64,000 nucleotides of DNA, taken from positions 358,474 through 422,473 of the forward strand of contig NW_008705564.1 of the NCBI RefSeq assembly GCF_000186865.1, read 5' to 3'. Each line of letters starts with the position of its first letter. Positions within the stretch are counted from its first letter, which is position 1. A model generated the notes under the pieces. The model did no database searches, was not told the origin of the DNA, and saw nothing but the letters and a program-made list of their open reading frames with translations. The translations under genes and the position numbers were made by a program. This document shows, piece by piece, positions 45,460-54,999 of this stretch. The stretch is from Aureococcus anophagefferens. Its lineage: Eukaryota > Sar > Pelagophyceae > Pelagomonadales > Pelagomonadaceae.

Positions 45460-46260
45460 ATGGTCGGCTGCGAGAGCCCGTCGCGGCTCGACGCGGTGCG
45501 GGAGCTGCGATCGATGGGCAGCTGTTTGGGCCTCGAGCGCCTCGGCGACCTGGGCCTCGAGCGCGCCGTGCTCTGGGACCTCGTCTCCGCGGACCTCGCC
45601 GCCTGCGACGACGCGGGCTTCTTCGCGGCGGCGACGCACCGGCGGCAGGCCGCCGCCTTGATGGCCGTCTGCAAGCGGTGGCGCGGTCTCCTCGGCCCGC
45701 TGAGCCGGTCCTGGAAGGCGCGCGCGCGACCGCCGCCGCCGAAGAAGCGCGCGCTGGTCGCGACGACGCCGGCGCAGAAGAACTCGCTCGCGGAGAAGTG
45801 CGACCTCGTGCGCCTCGCGCGCTACGAGACCGTGAGCCTCGGCCGGCGCGAGGCCTACTTCGACGTGTCGTGCCGTCCCATCACCGTCAAAGCCGAGGAC
45901 GACATGGAGCTGCTCAGCGACCTGAGCACGTGGGGCGAGCGGTTCCTCGACTTCTGGGATCGAGGCGTGTACGCCTGCGCGCGCTGCGAGCGGCCGCTCT
46001 ACGCGTCGGACGACAAGTGGAGCGGGCCCTGCCTCTGGCCGTCGTGGCGGCGGGATTTGCCCGGCGCGGCGCGCCACGCGCCGGTCGAGGGCTACAACGG
46101 GTACGTCGTCGACGTCCACGAGCTCTACTGCGGCGGCTGCGACCTGTTCCTGGGCCACGCCTTCGCGGACGCGCGGGACAAGGGCGACGCGCACCCGGAC
46201 GCGCGCTGGAGGCACTGACTCCTCTCGCTGTCCCTCGAGTTCGTCCCCGAGGGGCGCTGA
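45460..46260 (+). CDS. MSRB: Methionine-R-sulfoxide reductase B, probable selenoprotein (in-frame TGA at 46216-46218)
   Basis: The conventional frame ends at TGA 46216-46218 after 252 codons. Upstream lies an MsrB domain: G-V-Y-A-C-A-R-C (zinc Cys ~173/176), W-P-S-W, C-G-G-C (224/227) and L-G-H-A-F-A-D-A. The stop falls exactly where MsrB1 carries its catalytic selenocysteine: R-H-[TGA]-L-L-S-L-S-L-E-F-V-P-E-G-R-stop, against R-F-U-I-F-S-S-S-L-K-F-V-P in animal MsrB1 (from memory). Spacing to the F-V-P is identical. The true product is then 266 aa ending at 46260. The N-terminal ~75 residues are helical (L-M-A-V-C-K-R-W-R, F-box-like). The enzyme reduces methionine-R-sulfoxide. Confidence 0.8.
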
Positions 46261-46282
46261 GCCGCGACGCGCCGTTTCACCA

Positions 46283-46334
46283 TGATGACGGGCCCCGTGG
46301 GTTTCTCTCTCGAGAACACCCGGGGCCCCGAGAA
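46283..46334 (+). promoter_or_regulatory. Candidate SECIS element in MSRB 3' UTR
   Basis: ATGAC (46285-46289) faces CGAG (46329-46332), giving a possible non-canonical G.A/A.G quartet. Above it GGGCCCC (46290-46296) pairs with GGGGCCC (46322-46328), GGG (46299-46301) with CCC (46319-46321), and TTCTC (46303-46307) with GAGAA (46312-46316) around a TCTC loop. It sits 25 nt past the second stop. The conserved unpaired AA of most SECIS elements is not visible in the usual place, so the call is tentative. Confidence 0.5.
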
Positions 46335-46347
46335 GACGGCCGCCTTC

Positions 46348-49345
46348 TTAATACGCCGCGGTTTTGATCGCCGCGTTCGTCGGGTCGTAGGGCGCCTTCG
46401 CGTGGAACGTCGCCGGCCGTCGGCGCCCGCGGTCGCCGACGGACCAGGCGCCCGCCTTGAGGAAGTCCAGGCTCACGGCGCCGCCGCCGAGCTCCCGGGA
46501 CGCGGCCGCGTGGACGTAGCCGTAGGCGAGCGTGCGGCGGAGCGCGTGGCTGTAGGCGACGGACCTCACTAAACCGACGCACTCGTCGCCGCGCCAGATG
46601 GTCTCGGACCCGTGGAGCGGCGCGTCCGCCGGCGGCGCGGCGTCGTAGGGCGGCGCCGCGTCGTCGGCGTCGACGCTCAGGCAGACGATGCGCTTGCGGG
46701 CGAAGGCGCCGCGCCGCTTCGCGGCCTCGAGCGCGGGACGCCCCAGAAAGTCGCCGTCCGACTTGAGGCGCCGCGCGACCGTGAAGCCGATGCCCGCCTC
46801 GAAGGGCGTCTCCGCGTTGCTCAGGTCCGCGTGCCAGTGGCGGTAGCCCTTGTCCGCCGAGAGGCTGTCCATCGCGCGGTACCCGGCGTCTAAAACGGGC
46901 GCGCCCGACGCCGCCGCGACCTCCGACCCGCGGCGCTTCACGGCGGCGTACACGGCGTCGCAGCCCGCCCGGGGCACGTGGAGCTCGAAGCCGAGCTCGC
47001 CGACGAACGTGAGGCGCAGGAGCTTGCAGCCCGCGACGCCGGCGATCGTCGCGTCCGTTTTCGCCGTCGAAAAGGGGAACGTCGCCAGGTCGTCCAAAAG
47101 CCCGCCGACCAAAGGCGCCAGCACTTGGCGGGACCGCGGGCCCTGGACCGAGAGGACGCCAAAGTCGTCGGAGACGTCGTCGACGCGGACGTCGAAGGCC
47201 GCCGCGCGCGCCTCGATCCACGCCAAATCCTTCGTCTGCGTCGCGCCGCCCGAGACGACGTAGAAGGCGGTGTCCGACAGCTTGGTCATGGTCAGGTCCG
47301 CCTCGACGCCGCCGTTGGCGTCGCAGAGCACCGTGTAGGTGACGTCGCCGGCGGCCTTGTCCGGGTCGCCCGCGCTCATAAACTTGGCCGCGGCCGCCGC
47401 GCCGGGCCCCTCGAGCAGGAACTTGCCAAAGTAGGACTGGTCGAAGAGCGCCGCGCCCTCGCGCGCCGCGCGGCACTCCGCGGCGACGCGCGGGAACGAC
47501 GCGCCCCAGCCGAACGTGAGCTCGCCGTCGACGGCGTCGCGGTACGCGTCGTCCGCGCGGCTCGGTACCCGGCCGTCCGCCTCGGGCCCGCCGCCGACCC
47601 AGTCCAGACGCCAGGCCGAGCCTTCGTCGTCGTAGGCGCCGTAGTAGTCGTAGGCCCGCGGCGCGCCGGGCTTGGCGTCGGGCTCGAACCACCCGGGCCG
47701 CTCCATGCCGTGGCGCGACTGGAAGACGCAGCCCGCGGCCAACAGGCCCTGCTCGAAGGGCGACGGCCGGAGGCCCCGGCCCGCGAGGTGCTCGTCGTGG
47801 GGGAAGACGACCGCATAGGTCTTCGCGTAGGACTCGTGCGTGCTCCGCTTCACCCAGGCGCCGTCCGAGGAGCAGTCGCCGTGGAACCGGCGCGCGTCGG
47901 CCCCGAAGAGGTCGCGCGTCGCCGCGCCCGTCGCGACCCAGTGGGCCAGCTCCTCGCCCATGCCGCCGGCGAGCATGATGCCCATGGAGTTGAAGCCGCA
48001 GCAGAGCCAGAGGCCCCGGGGCCCGCCCGGCGCCTGTGTGGAAATCAACCACTGGTTTGGGGGGTCCCCACCAAACTTCAGAACTCTCTATCTCAATCAA
48101 ATCGAAGTCGATTCGGCTGATTTTTGGACGGATCGATTGCTCTGGTCCAGTTCTCGAAGCACAGCGAAAGAGTCTGGTCCAAATCGTTCGATTACGCGCT
48201 CATTGAAGTCGGTTTGAAGATTTGATTTCCACACAGCCCGGCGCGGGGCCGACGAGCGGCTTGTGGTCCGGCGTGAACGACTCGGGCCCGCAGACCGTCG
48301 ACTTGATCCCCGCGTCCTCGACGCTCGGGCAGCGGCGCATGTGGTTCTGGATGTTCTCGTCGAACGTCTCCCAGTCGAGGTCGAACAGACCGAACGAGAA
48401 GTGCTTCTCGTCGTCCGCCGACATGCGCCAGAACTCCGGGTTCGTCTCGTAGCCGCCCAACGCGAGGGCGTCGCCCTGCGCCTTGAAATAGATGGACAGG
48501 TCGTGGTCCCGCACGTTCGGCAGGCCGCCGTGCATGCCCGGCACCGCCTCCGTGACGACGTACGCGTGCTTCATGGCCAATAACGGCAGCGGGTCCGACG
48601 GCCGGTCGACGAGGTTCTGCACCGCGGGCGCCCAGGCGCCGCCGCAGTTCACGACGACGGGCGCGTCGACGCGCCGGCCGTCGTCGAGCACGACGCCGGC
48701 GACCGCGTCGCCGTCGCACGCGACGCGCGCGACGCGCGCGCCTTCGGAGAAGACCGCGCCGTGCCTCGCCGTCGCGACGCGCCGGTAGCCGTCGACGACG
48801 TTGAAGGCGTCGATGGTGCCGTCGCCCGGCGAGTAGAGCGCGCCGGCGACGTCGTCGACCCTCAGCAGCGGGTGCGCGCGCCGCGCCTCGCCCCCGTCGA
48901 GCATGCGCGCGTCGATCCCGTAAAAGGTCCCGAGCTCGACGAGCCGCTCGTACTCGGCGACGCGCTCCGCGTTCGTCGCGATGAAGAGGCCGCCGTTCTC
49001 CGTCCAGATGCTGCCGGCGCGCGCCCCCGCGGGCTCGCCCTCGAGCTCCGCGACGGCGACCTCGAGCGCCTTGCACCGCGTCCGCGTGACGTCCTGCAGC
49101 TCGACGTCGACGTAGTTCGGCCGCAGCCGCCAGAGCATGCCCGCCGTGTGCCACGTCGTGCCCGCCGTCAGCGCGTTCTGCTCCAGGAGCACGGTCCGGA
49201 AGCCCTGCGCCGCGAGGTGGTAGGCGCAGGACGCGCCGACGGACCCGCCGCCGATGATGACGGCGTCGGCGCGGTCCGGGAGCGGTTTCGACGCAAAGCA
49301 GCGGTGTTGGCCTCTTATGAGCGGAGCGATGCGGGCGGCGAGCAT
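46348..49345 (-). CDS. SARDH: Sarcosine dehydrogenase, mitochondrial
   Basis: Exons 49345-48245 and 48033-46348 sum to 2787 nt (928 aa), the usual SARDH length. A short Arg/Ala leader (M-L-A-A-R-I-A-P-L-I-R) suggests mitochondria. The FAD Rossmann motif I-I-G-G-G-S-V-G-A-S lies at ~30. T-T-W-H-T-A-G-M-L-W-R-L-R-P-N carries the His that holds FAD covalently in this family. G-D-G-T-I-D is typical of sarcosine dehydrogenase. The C-terminal half is the folate-binding GCV_T/aminomethyltransferase domain. It oxidises sarcosine to glycine and passes the methyl carbon to tetrahydrofolate. Divergent from the DMGDH-Rieske gene. A family B introner splits G-P-A-P-G-G. Confidence 0.93.
48034..48244 (-). 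mobile_element. Introner element, family B copy 4, in SARDH
   Basis: 211 bp GC-AG intron with exact target duplication GCGCCGGG (48026-48033 and 48237-48244). Near-perfect terminal inverted repeats CTGTGTGGAAATCAA. Best-preserved B copy together with copy 5. Confidence 0.96.
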
Positions 49346-50705
49346 GGTGGTTTGCTTTCTCGGTGGCCAACCGCGGGCTCGACGCCGCCGCCGCGGTCCA
49401 GCCACCTTCGAAGGAATTGCCACAAGAAAGTTTAGCCTGCCCACGCCACTGGAAAATCGACGATTTTGGGCACCTCGACCGCGGACCCCCTGCTTGTCTC
49501 ATCGTGATGGACGTTTATCTGGGGCTCCGGAACCGCAGCCGATCATGCTAGGTCATCGATTGGCACAAGTTATGGCCGAAAATGTCGGTTTTTGGAGATT
49601 TCCGGCGTGCGCGAGCGCCACGTACGCGTGTCCACCCGACGGCGGCGGGTGCCACGCACGTCCACGCTAGCCCAGGGAGTCCGCCCGGTCCCCAGGCGGT
49701 CGCGCGGGGCGCCGAAGCGAGTATATACGGCCGTATACGACGCGTTTGTACTGGTTTAGTACGGCTAGGGTGTACTGGCGAGGCACCAACGGCAGGAAAA
49801 CAGGCGCGCAGAGCACCGTTTCGATGGCCGAGCGTCTTCTGGAGTCGAGACAAGATGTCTCGACGCAACGCCAGCGCCAGTCCGCGTTCGTGGGCGCGTC
49901 GTCGCTGTAGACCGTGTTGGTGTCGTTTTCGAGGCGCTGGCAGGAGGCGCCCAAGCTGTAGCTGTCGAGTGCCGCGTTCACCTGACGCGCGGGCCAGCGG
50001 AGCCCCAGTGATCGGTCGTGAGAGGGCATCGGAACCGCTCTGGACGTCCAGGGGCGTCGCGGCGCCGCACACTGGCTCGTTTTGACCGCCGCCAATCGAT
50101 GAGAATCGAGGAACCGAGGCCGTAGGGTGGTCCGACGGTGGCGAATGCCGGGTTTCGCGAGACATGTTCTTCGTAGCAACCCTCTCCGCACTTCCTCCGG
50201 AGAAACCCGGCATGCGAGGTCCGGAACACGTCCAACACGCGCCAGCCGTCGCGAGAGAACGCTCCGACGAGGCCGTTGCGTTTTCGACGACGCCCGGACC
50301 GTCTCGCGCGCGGCGTCTTCGCAGTGGTCTGGCCACGGACGGTCCCGAGGCACATGCGGGAGCGCGCGGCCCCACTCCCCGGGGGCGCCGCGCACGCGCT
50401 GTCGCGGCGGCCGCTCTCCGAGCCGAGCGCCTCAGCTCCCAAAGGGCAAGGTCGACCGGGTGGGCAGGGTAAAAAGTGCATGTTGTGAGACACAGCAAAC
50501 ATAAATTTCGCGAACAATCACAGCAGTGCTAGCGGGTCGAGGCCAGCCAGTGCGCCCGTCACGGGATTCGATCTGAGGCGCCGCCTGCGGGTCTCGGAGG
50601 ACCAGCTCTCGAGCCCGTCGACGCGCGTCGCCAGCTCCGTCGACTCCGCGCGCCGAGCGAGCGCGTGACTCCCAAGTTTTCCGCGAAGAAAACCTTCTCC
50701 CGACG
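49346..50705. other. Long shared upstream region of the two methyl-catabolism genes (~1.36 kb)
   Basis: It separates the divergent SARDH and DMGDH-Rieske starts. It contains a perfect 14 bp palindrome TATACGGCCGTATA near 49725-49738 and an inverted pair ATGCCGGGTTTC / GAAACCCGGCAT around 50143-50155 and 50202-50215 that could form a hairpin. Several overlapping open frames (up to ~316 codons, minus strand) have no recognisable protein character. A decayed gene or repeat cannot be excluded. Confidence 0.45.
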
Positions 50706-53700
50706 ATGGCCGCGCGGCGCGTCGTCGTCGTCGGCGGCGGCGTCGCCGGCGCGTCGATCACGCGCGAGCTCGCCAAGGCCGGCTGCGAGGTGACGCTCCT
50801 CGAGCGGTCGAGCCAGCTCTGCTCCGGCGCGACGTGGCACGCCGCGGGCCTCGTGACGCGGTTCGGGGGGTCGTCGAAGCTCAAGAAGCTCCACGTGCGG
50901 TCCATGGAGCTGCTCGAGGACATGCACGAGACGCACGACGTCGGCCTCCACCTCACGGGGTCCATCCGCCTCGTGGCCAAGGGCGACGACGCGCGCGCGC
51001 TCGAGGCGCGGCGCCACTTGGAGCTCGCGAAACTCTACGACGTCGAGGAGCACCCGACGCGGCTCCTGGCCCCCGACGAGTGCGGCGCCCTGCACCCCCT
51101 GCTCGACGCGTCGACGCTCGAGCTCGGGCTCTACACGCCCCACGACGGCGACATCTGCCCGAACCTCCTCACGTACGCCTTGGCGAAGGAAGCGAAGGCC
51201 GCGGGCGCTCGAATCGTCTTCGAGGCCGAGGTGGCGTCGCTCACGCGGGTGGCGCCCCGCGCCTTCGACGTCGCGACCAAAGACGGCGCGCGCTACGAGG
51301 CCGACGCCGTCGTCAACTGCTGCGGGCTCTGGGCGCAGACGTTGAGCGCGGAGCTCGGCCTGGAGCAGACGCACCCGGCCTTTGTGATCGAGCACCACTA
51401 CGCCGCGCGCGGGCCGCGCCCCTTTCTATGAACGCCACCCGTCACCCGATGTCTCGCAGGTCACGGAGCCCATCGCCGCGCTGAGGGAGCTCCGCGCGGC
51501 CGGGAGCCGCGCGCCGGTGCTCCGGGACCTCAAGAGCTCCTGCTACCTGCGCCAGGAGCAGGACGGCATCCTCGTCGGGCCCTACGAGCACCTGCCCGCG
51601 GGCGCCGTCCACGACGAGTGGGGCCGCGGCGGCCCGCCGAAGTCGTGGGCCTGGGACCTCTTCCCGGACGACGTCGACCGCCTCGAGGACGTGCTGATCT
51701 CGGCCATCGACACGGTGCCGGCGCTGGGCGACGTCGGCTTCTCGAGCGTCGTCAACGGCCCGACGATCTGGGCGCCGGACGCGCTGCCGCGCTGCGGCCG
51801 CACGGAGGTCCCGGGCTACTTCGACTTCAACACGCTCACGTACGGCATCGCGCACTCCATGCCCCTGGCCGAGTACCTCAAGGCCGTCATGCTCGACGGC
51901 GAGCAGCCCTACGATTTGAGCAACGAGTGCGACCCCCTGCGCTACGGGCCCTGGGCGACGGACGGCTACGCCAAAGCGAAGGTCGTCGAGACCTACAGCG
52001 CGAACAACGCCGTCGGCTGGCCCTTCGAGAACCGCGACGCGGGCCGGGGCGACGTGGCGCGGTCGGGCGCCGCGGAGGCGTTGGCGGCGGCCCAGGCGCG
52101 GCGCGGCGCGCTCATGACGTCGTCGGACAAGACGGGCGTCAAACTCGCGCTCGCGTTCGTCGGCGAGGCCTCGGAGCGAAAAGAGCGCCGCTTCGCCGAC
52201 TTCTCCTGGGCGCCCCACGCCGCCGCGGAGGCGACCCACGTCCGCCAGAGCGCGGGCATCTCCTGCGCCGTCGGCTTCTCCAAGCTCCGCGTGACGTCGG
52301 CCGACGACTCCGCGATCGAGGTGTTGCGGTCCGCGCTCACGAACGTCGCGCCCAAGACGCCGGGCCAGTGCCGCCTGACCTACGCCCTGGCCCCCAAGTC
52401 CGGCCGCGTCGTCGCCGAGTTCACGGTCGTCAACGCGTTTGGCACGGGGCTCGGCGGCGGCGGCGGCGACTCGGGCGACTTTTACGTCGTCGGAAGCCGC
52501 GACGCCGCGAAGCACGACGCGGAGTGGCTCCGGGGCCGGGCCCGCGCGCTGCTCGGCGAGGACCAGACGGCCGTCACCGTCGCGGACGCGAGCGACGCGC
52601 TGGAGATCCTGCTGCTCGCGGGCCCGCGGTCCAAGGACGTCCTGCTCGCCGCCGTCGACGACGCGAAAGCCGTCGAGGACCTGGGCTTTTTGAAGTTTTC
52701 CACGGCGCCGATCCGGGTGGCCAGCGTCCCCTGCACCGTCGCGCGCGTTTCTTTTACGGGCGAGGCGGGCTACGAGCTCCACTGCGCCGCGGACGACGCC
52801 GCGGCGTTGTACGACGCGTTGCTGGACGCGGACGCGTCGAAACGGCTCGGCCTCGCGCCCTTCGGATCCCACGCGACGAACTCGCTGCGCTTGGAGAAGG
52901 GCTTCAAGGTCAAGGGCGATTTAGATTACGCCCTGGGCGGCGAGGCGGGCATCGACGCGTTCTGCCGGACGTCGGCCAAGGGCGCGTACGTCGGCCGCGG
53001 CGCCGCGGCGTTCGCGTTCGACGCGCCCGGGTCGCCGCTCCGGACGCGGTCCGCGGCGCTCTTCGCCGTGGAAACGGCGCCGGGCTACGAGTGGAGCGTG
53101 CCCGGCGACGCGCCCGTCGTCGACGGCGCGGGGAACGTCGTGGGCGTCACGACGACGTCGGCCTACGGCACCGAGGCGCGCGCGACGCTCGCGAGCGGCT
53201 TCCTCTTCGACGAGGCGGCGCGCGGCGCCCCGCTCTTCGTCGAGTGCTACGGCGAGACGTTCCCCGCGGCGGTGCTCGCGGCGCCGCCGGCGCCCGTGCG
53301 CGGCCGCGACGCGCCGCCCGTGGCCTTCGCGGCGCCGAGCGTCCAAAAAACGCCCGAGTACGCGCTCGGCGGCGTCCGCGCGCAGTCGAGCCGGGCGGGC
53401 AACCACCTCCGCCCCCTCGACGACGAGTCCGCGCCGGCGCTCGAGATCGTGGCCAAGAGCGGGAAACCCTGGGAGACGGACGAGTATTTCGCGCTCACGC
53501 GTCTCCCCGTCGAGGCCGCGCACACGTTCGGCCGCGACATGTACGTCTCCGAGGCCATCTTCGCCTCGGAGGCCAAGCTCCTCTTCGACCGGGAGTGGGT
53601 CTGCTCCGGCGTGGCGCCCGACGTCGCGAAGCACGGCATGGTCGCGCCGCTCTGGGCGCCGGGCGCGCCCGTCTCAGTGTGGATTCCACCCACTGGTTTG

Positions 53701-54961
53701 GGGGGTCCCCACCAAACTTCAGAACTCTCTATCTCGGTCACATCGAAGTCGATTCGGCTGATTTTTGGACGAATCGATTGCTCTCGTCGAGATCTCGAAG
53801 CACAGCGAAAGAGTCTGGTCCAAACCGTTCGATTACGCGCACATTGAAGTCGGGTTGAAGGTTTGGAATCCACACAGGCCCGTCTTCGCGGCGAACCACA
53901 AGGGCCGCGTCCGCGCGTACTACAACGTCTGCCGCCACCGGGGCGCGAAGCTCGTCCGCGAGCCCGCCTCGAAGAAGAACGTCGTGACGTGCCCCTACCA
54001 CAAGTGGGGCTACGCGTTGGACGGGCGCCTCGTGGGCACGCCGTGCTGGGACGACGGCGCGACGTCCTGCGGGTCCGACGACAAGCAGGTCCCCAAGGCC
54101 CTGCGGGACAAGTTCACGACGGACCACGTCGAGGGCTTCGACAAGTCGCAGTACGGTTTGTTCCCCGTCGCCGGCGTCGAGACCTTCGGCCCGCTGCTCT
54201 TCACGAAGCGCGACGCGGACGCGGGCCCGTCGTTCGACGACCACCTCGGCGACCTCCGGGAGCAGCTGCGCCACTATCCGGTCGACGAGCTCGTCGTGGG
54301 CCGGCGCGCGACGGTGCGCGACATCCCCTGCAACTGGAAGATCCTCGCGGAGAACTTCATGGAGTACTACCATTTGCCGGCGGTGCACCCGCTCCTGTGC
54401 ACGGTGTCCGGCGTCGACGAGCACCTGCGCACGCAGGGCCGGGGCAAGTGCGTCGCCTTCGCGACGGCGCCTTTGACGGACGGCGGCACGTGCGTCGACC
54501 CGTCGGTGGCGCCGCCCATGCCGGGCCTGGAGGACACGCCGGACGCGACGGCGGCGCGCCACGTGCTCGTCTACCCCAACGTCTTCATGTCCTGGTACCC
54601 GAACCACGTCATGCTCTGCGTCATCGAGCCCGTGTCCGCGGGCGTGTCGCACGAGCACTTCCACGTCCTCGTCCACCCGAAGATCTACGACGACCTCGGC
54701 GACCGCGCGGACGAGACCATCGACGACTTCTTCGCGTGGCACGTCCGCGTGAACAACGAGGACATGGACATCTGCCAGGCCGTCCAGGAGGGCGTCTCCG
54801 TGCCGTCCTACGAGGGCGGCCGCTTCTCCTTCCGCTTCGAGGAGACGATCCACCGCTACCAGAACATGGTCGCCGACTCGCTCACGGGCAACAACGCCGT
54901 CGTCCCGCCCGCGGACCCGGACTTCGTCGCCGCCGACGACCTCGCGCGCCCCGCCGCCTGA
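50706..54961 (+). CDS. Fusion: dimethylglycine dehydrogenase (FAD + GCV_T) and Rieske oxygenase (glycine-betaine/choline type)
   Basis: Exons 50706-51404, 51460-53666 and 53878-54961 sum to 3990 nt (1329 aa). The N-terminal FAD domain has V-V-G-G-G-V-A-G-A-S (~6), G-A-T-W-H-A-A-G-L with the flavin-linking His (~42) and the DMGDH signature V-L-R-D-L-K-S-S-C-Y-L-R-Q-E-Q-D-G. A GCV_T folate domain follows to ~835. From ~900 a Rieske oxygenase alpha subunit begins: [2Fe-2S] ligands C987-x-H989 and C1007-x-x-H1010, and mononuclear Fe motif N-W-K-I-L-A-E-N-F-M-E-Y-Y-H-L-P-A-V-H (~1121-1139). Such Rieske enzymes demethylate glycine betaine (GbcA) or oxidise choline (CMO). The chain could take betaine to sarcosine. 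No organelle leader is visible. The 55 bp first intron is GC-AG. Confidence 0.88.
53667..53877 (+). mobile_element. Introner element, family B copy 5, in the Rieske module
   Basis: 211 bp GC-AG intron with exact target duplication GCCCGTCT (53667-53674, 53878-53885). Ends CAGTGTGGATTCCA and the complement of CTGTGTGGATTCCA. It shares the GGGGGGTCCCCACCAAACTTC segment with copy 4. Excision restores A-P-V-F-A-A-N-H. Confidence 0.96.
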
Positions 54962-54999
54962 ACATAGAGTGTGTGTACATAAGAGACTATCGATCGCGT

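Noticed and set aside
46216..46218. MSRB as a pseudogene truncated by a premature stop
   Set aside because: The codon after the stop continues the MsrB C-terminus in the same frame and the stop falls on the known selenocysteine site, so recoding is the simpler reading. Not excluded without a confirmed SECIS.
49548..50517. Overlapping open frames of up to 316 codons between SARDH and the DMGDH-Rieske gene
   Set aside because: No domain, no codon bias like the neighbours and several frames equally open. Treated as control region, with a decayed gene as a remote option.
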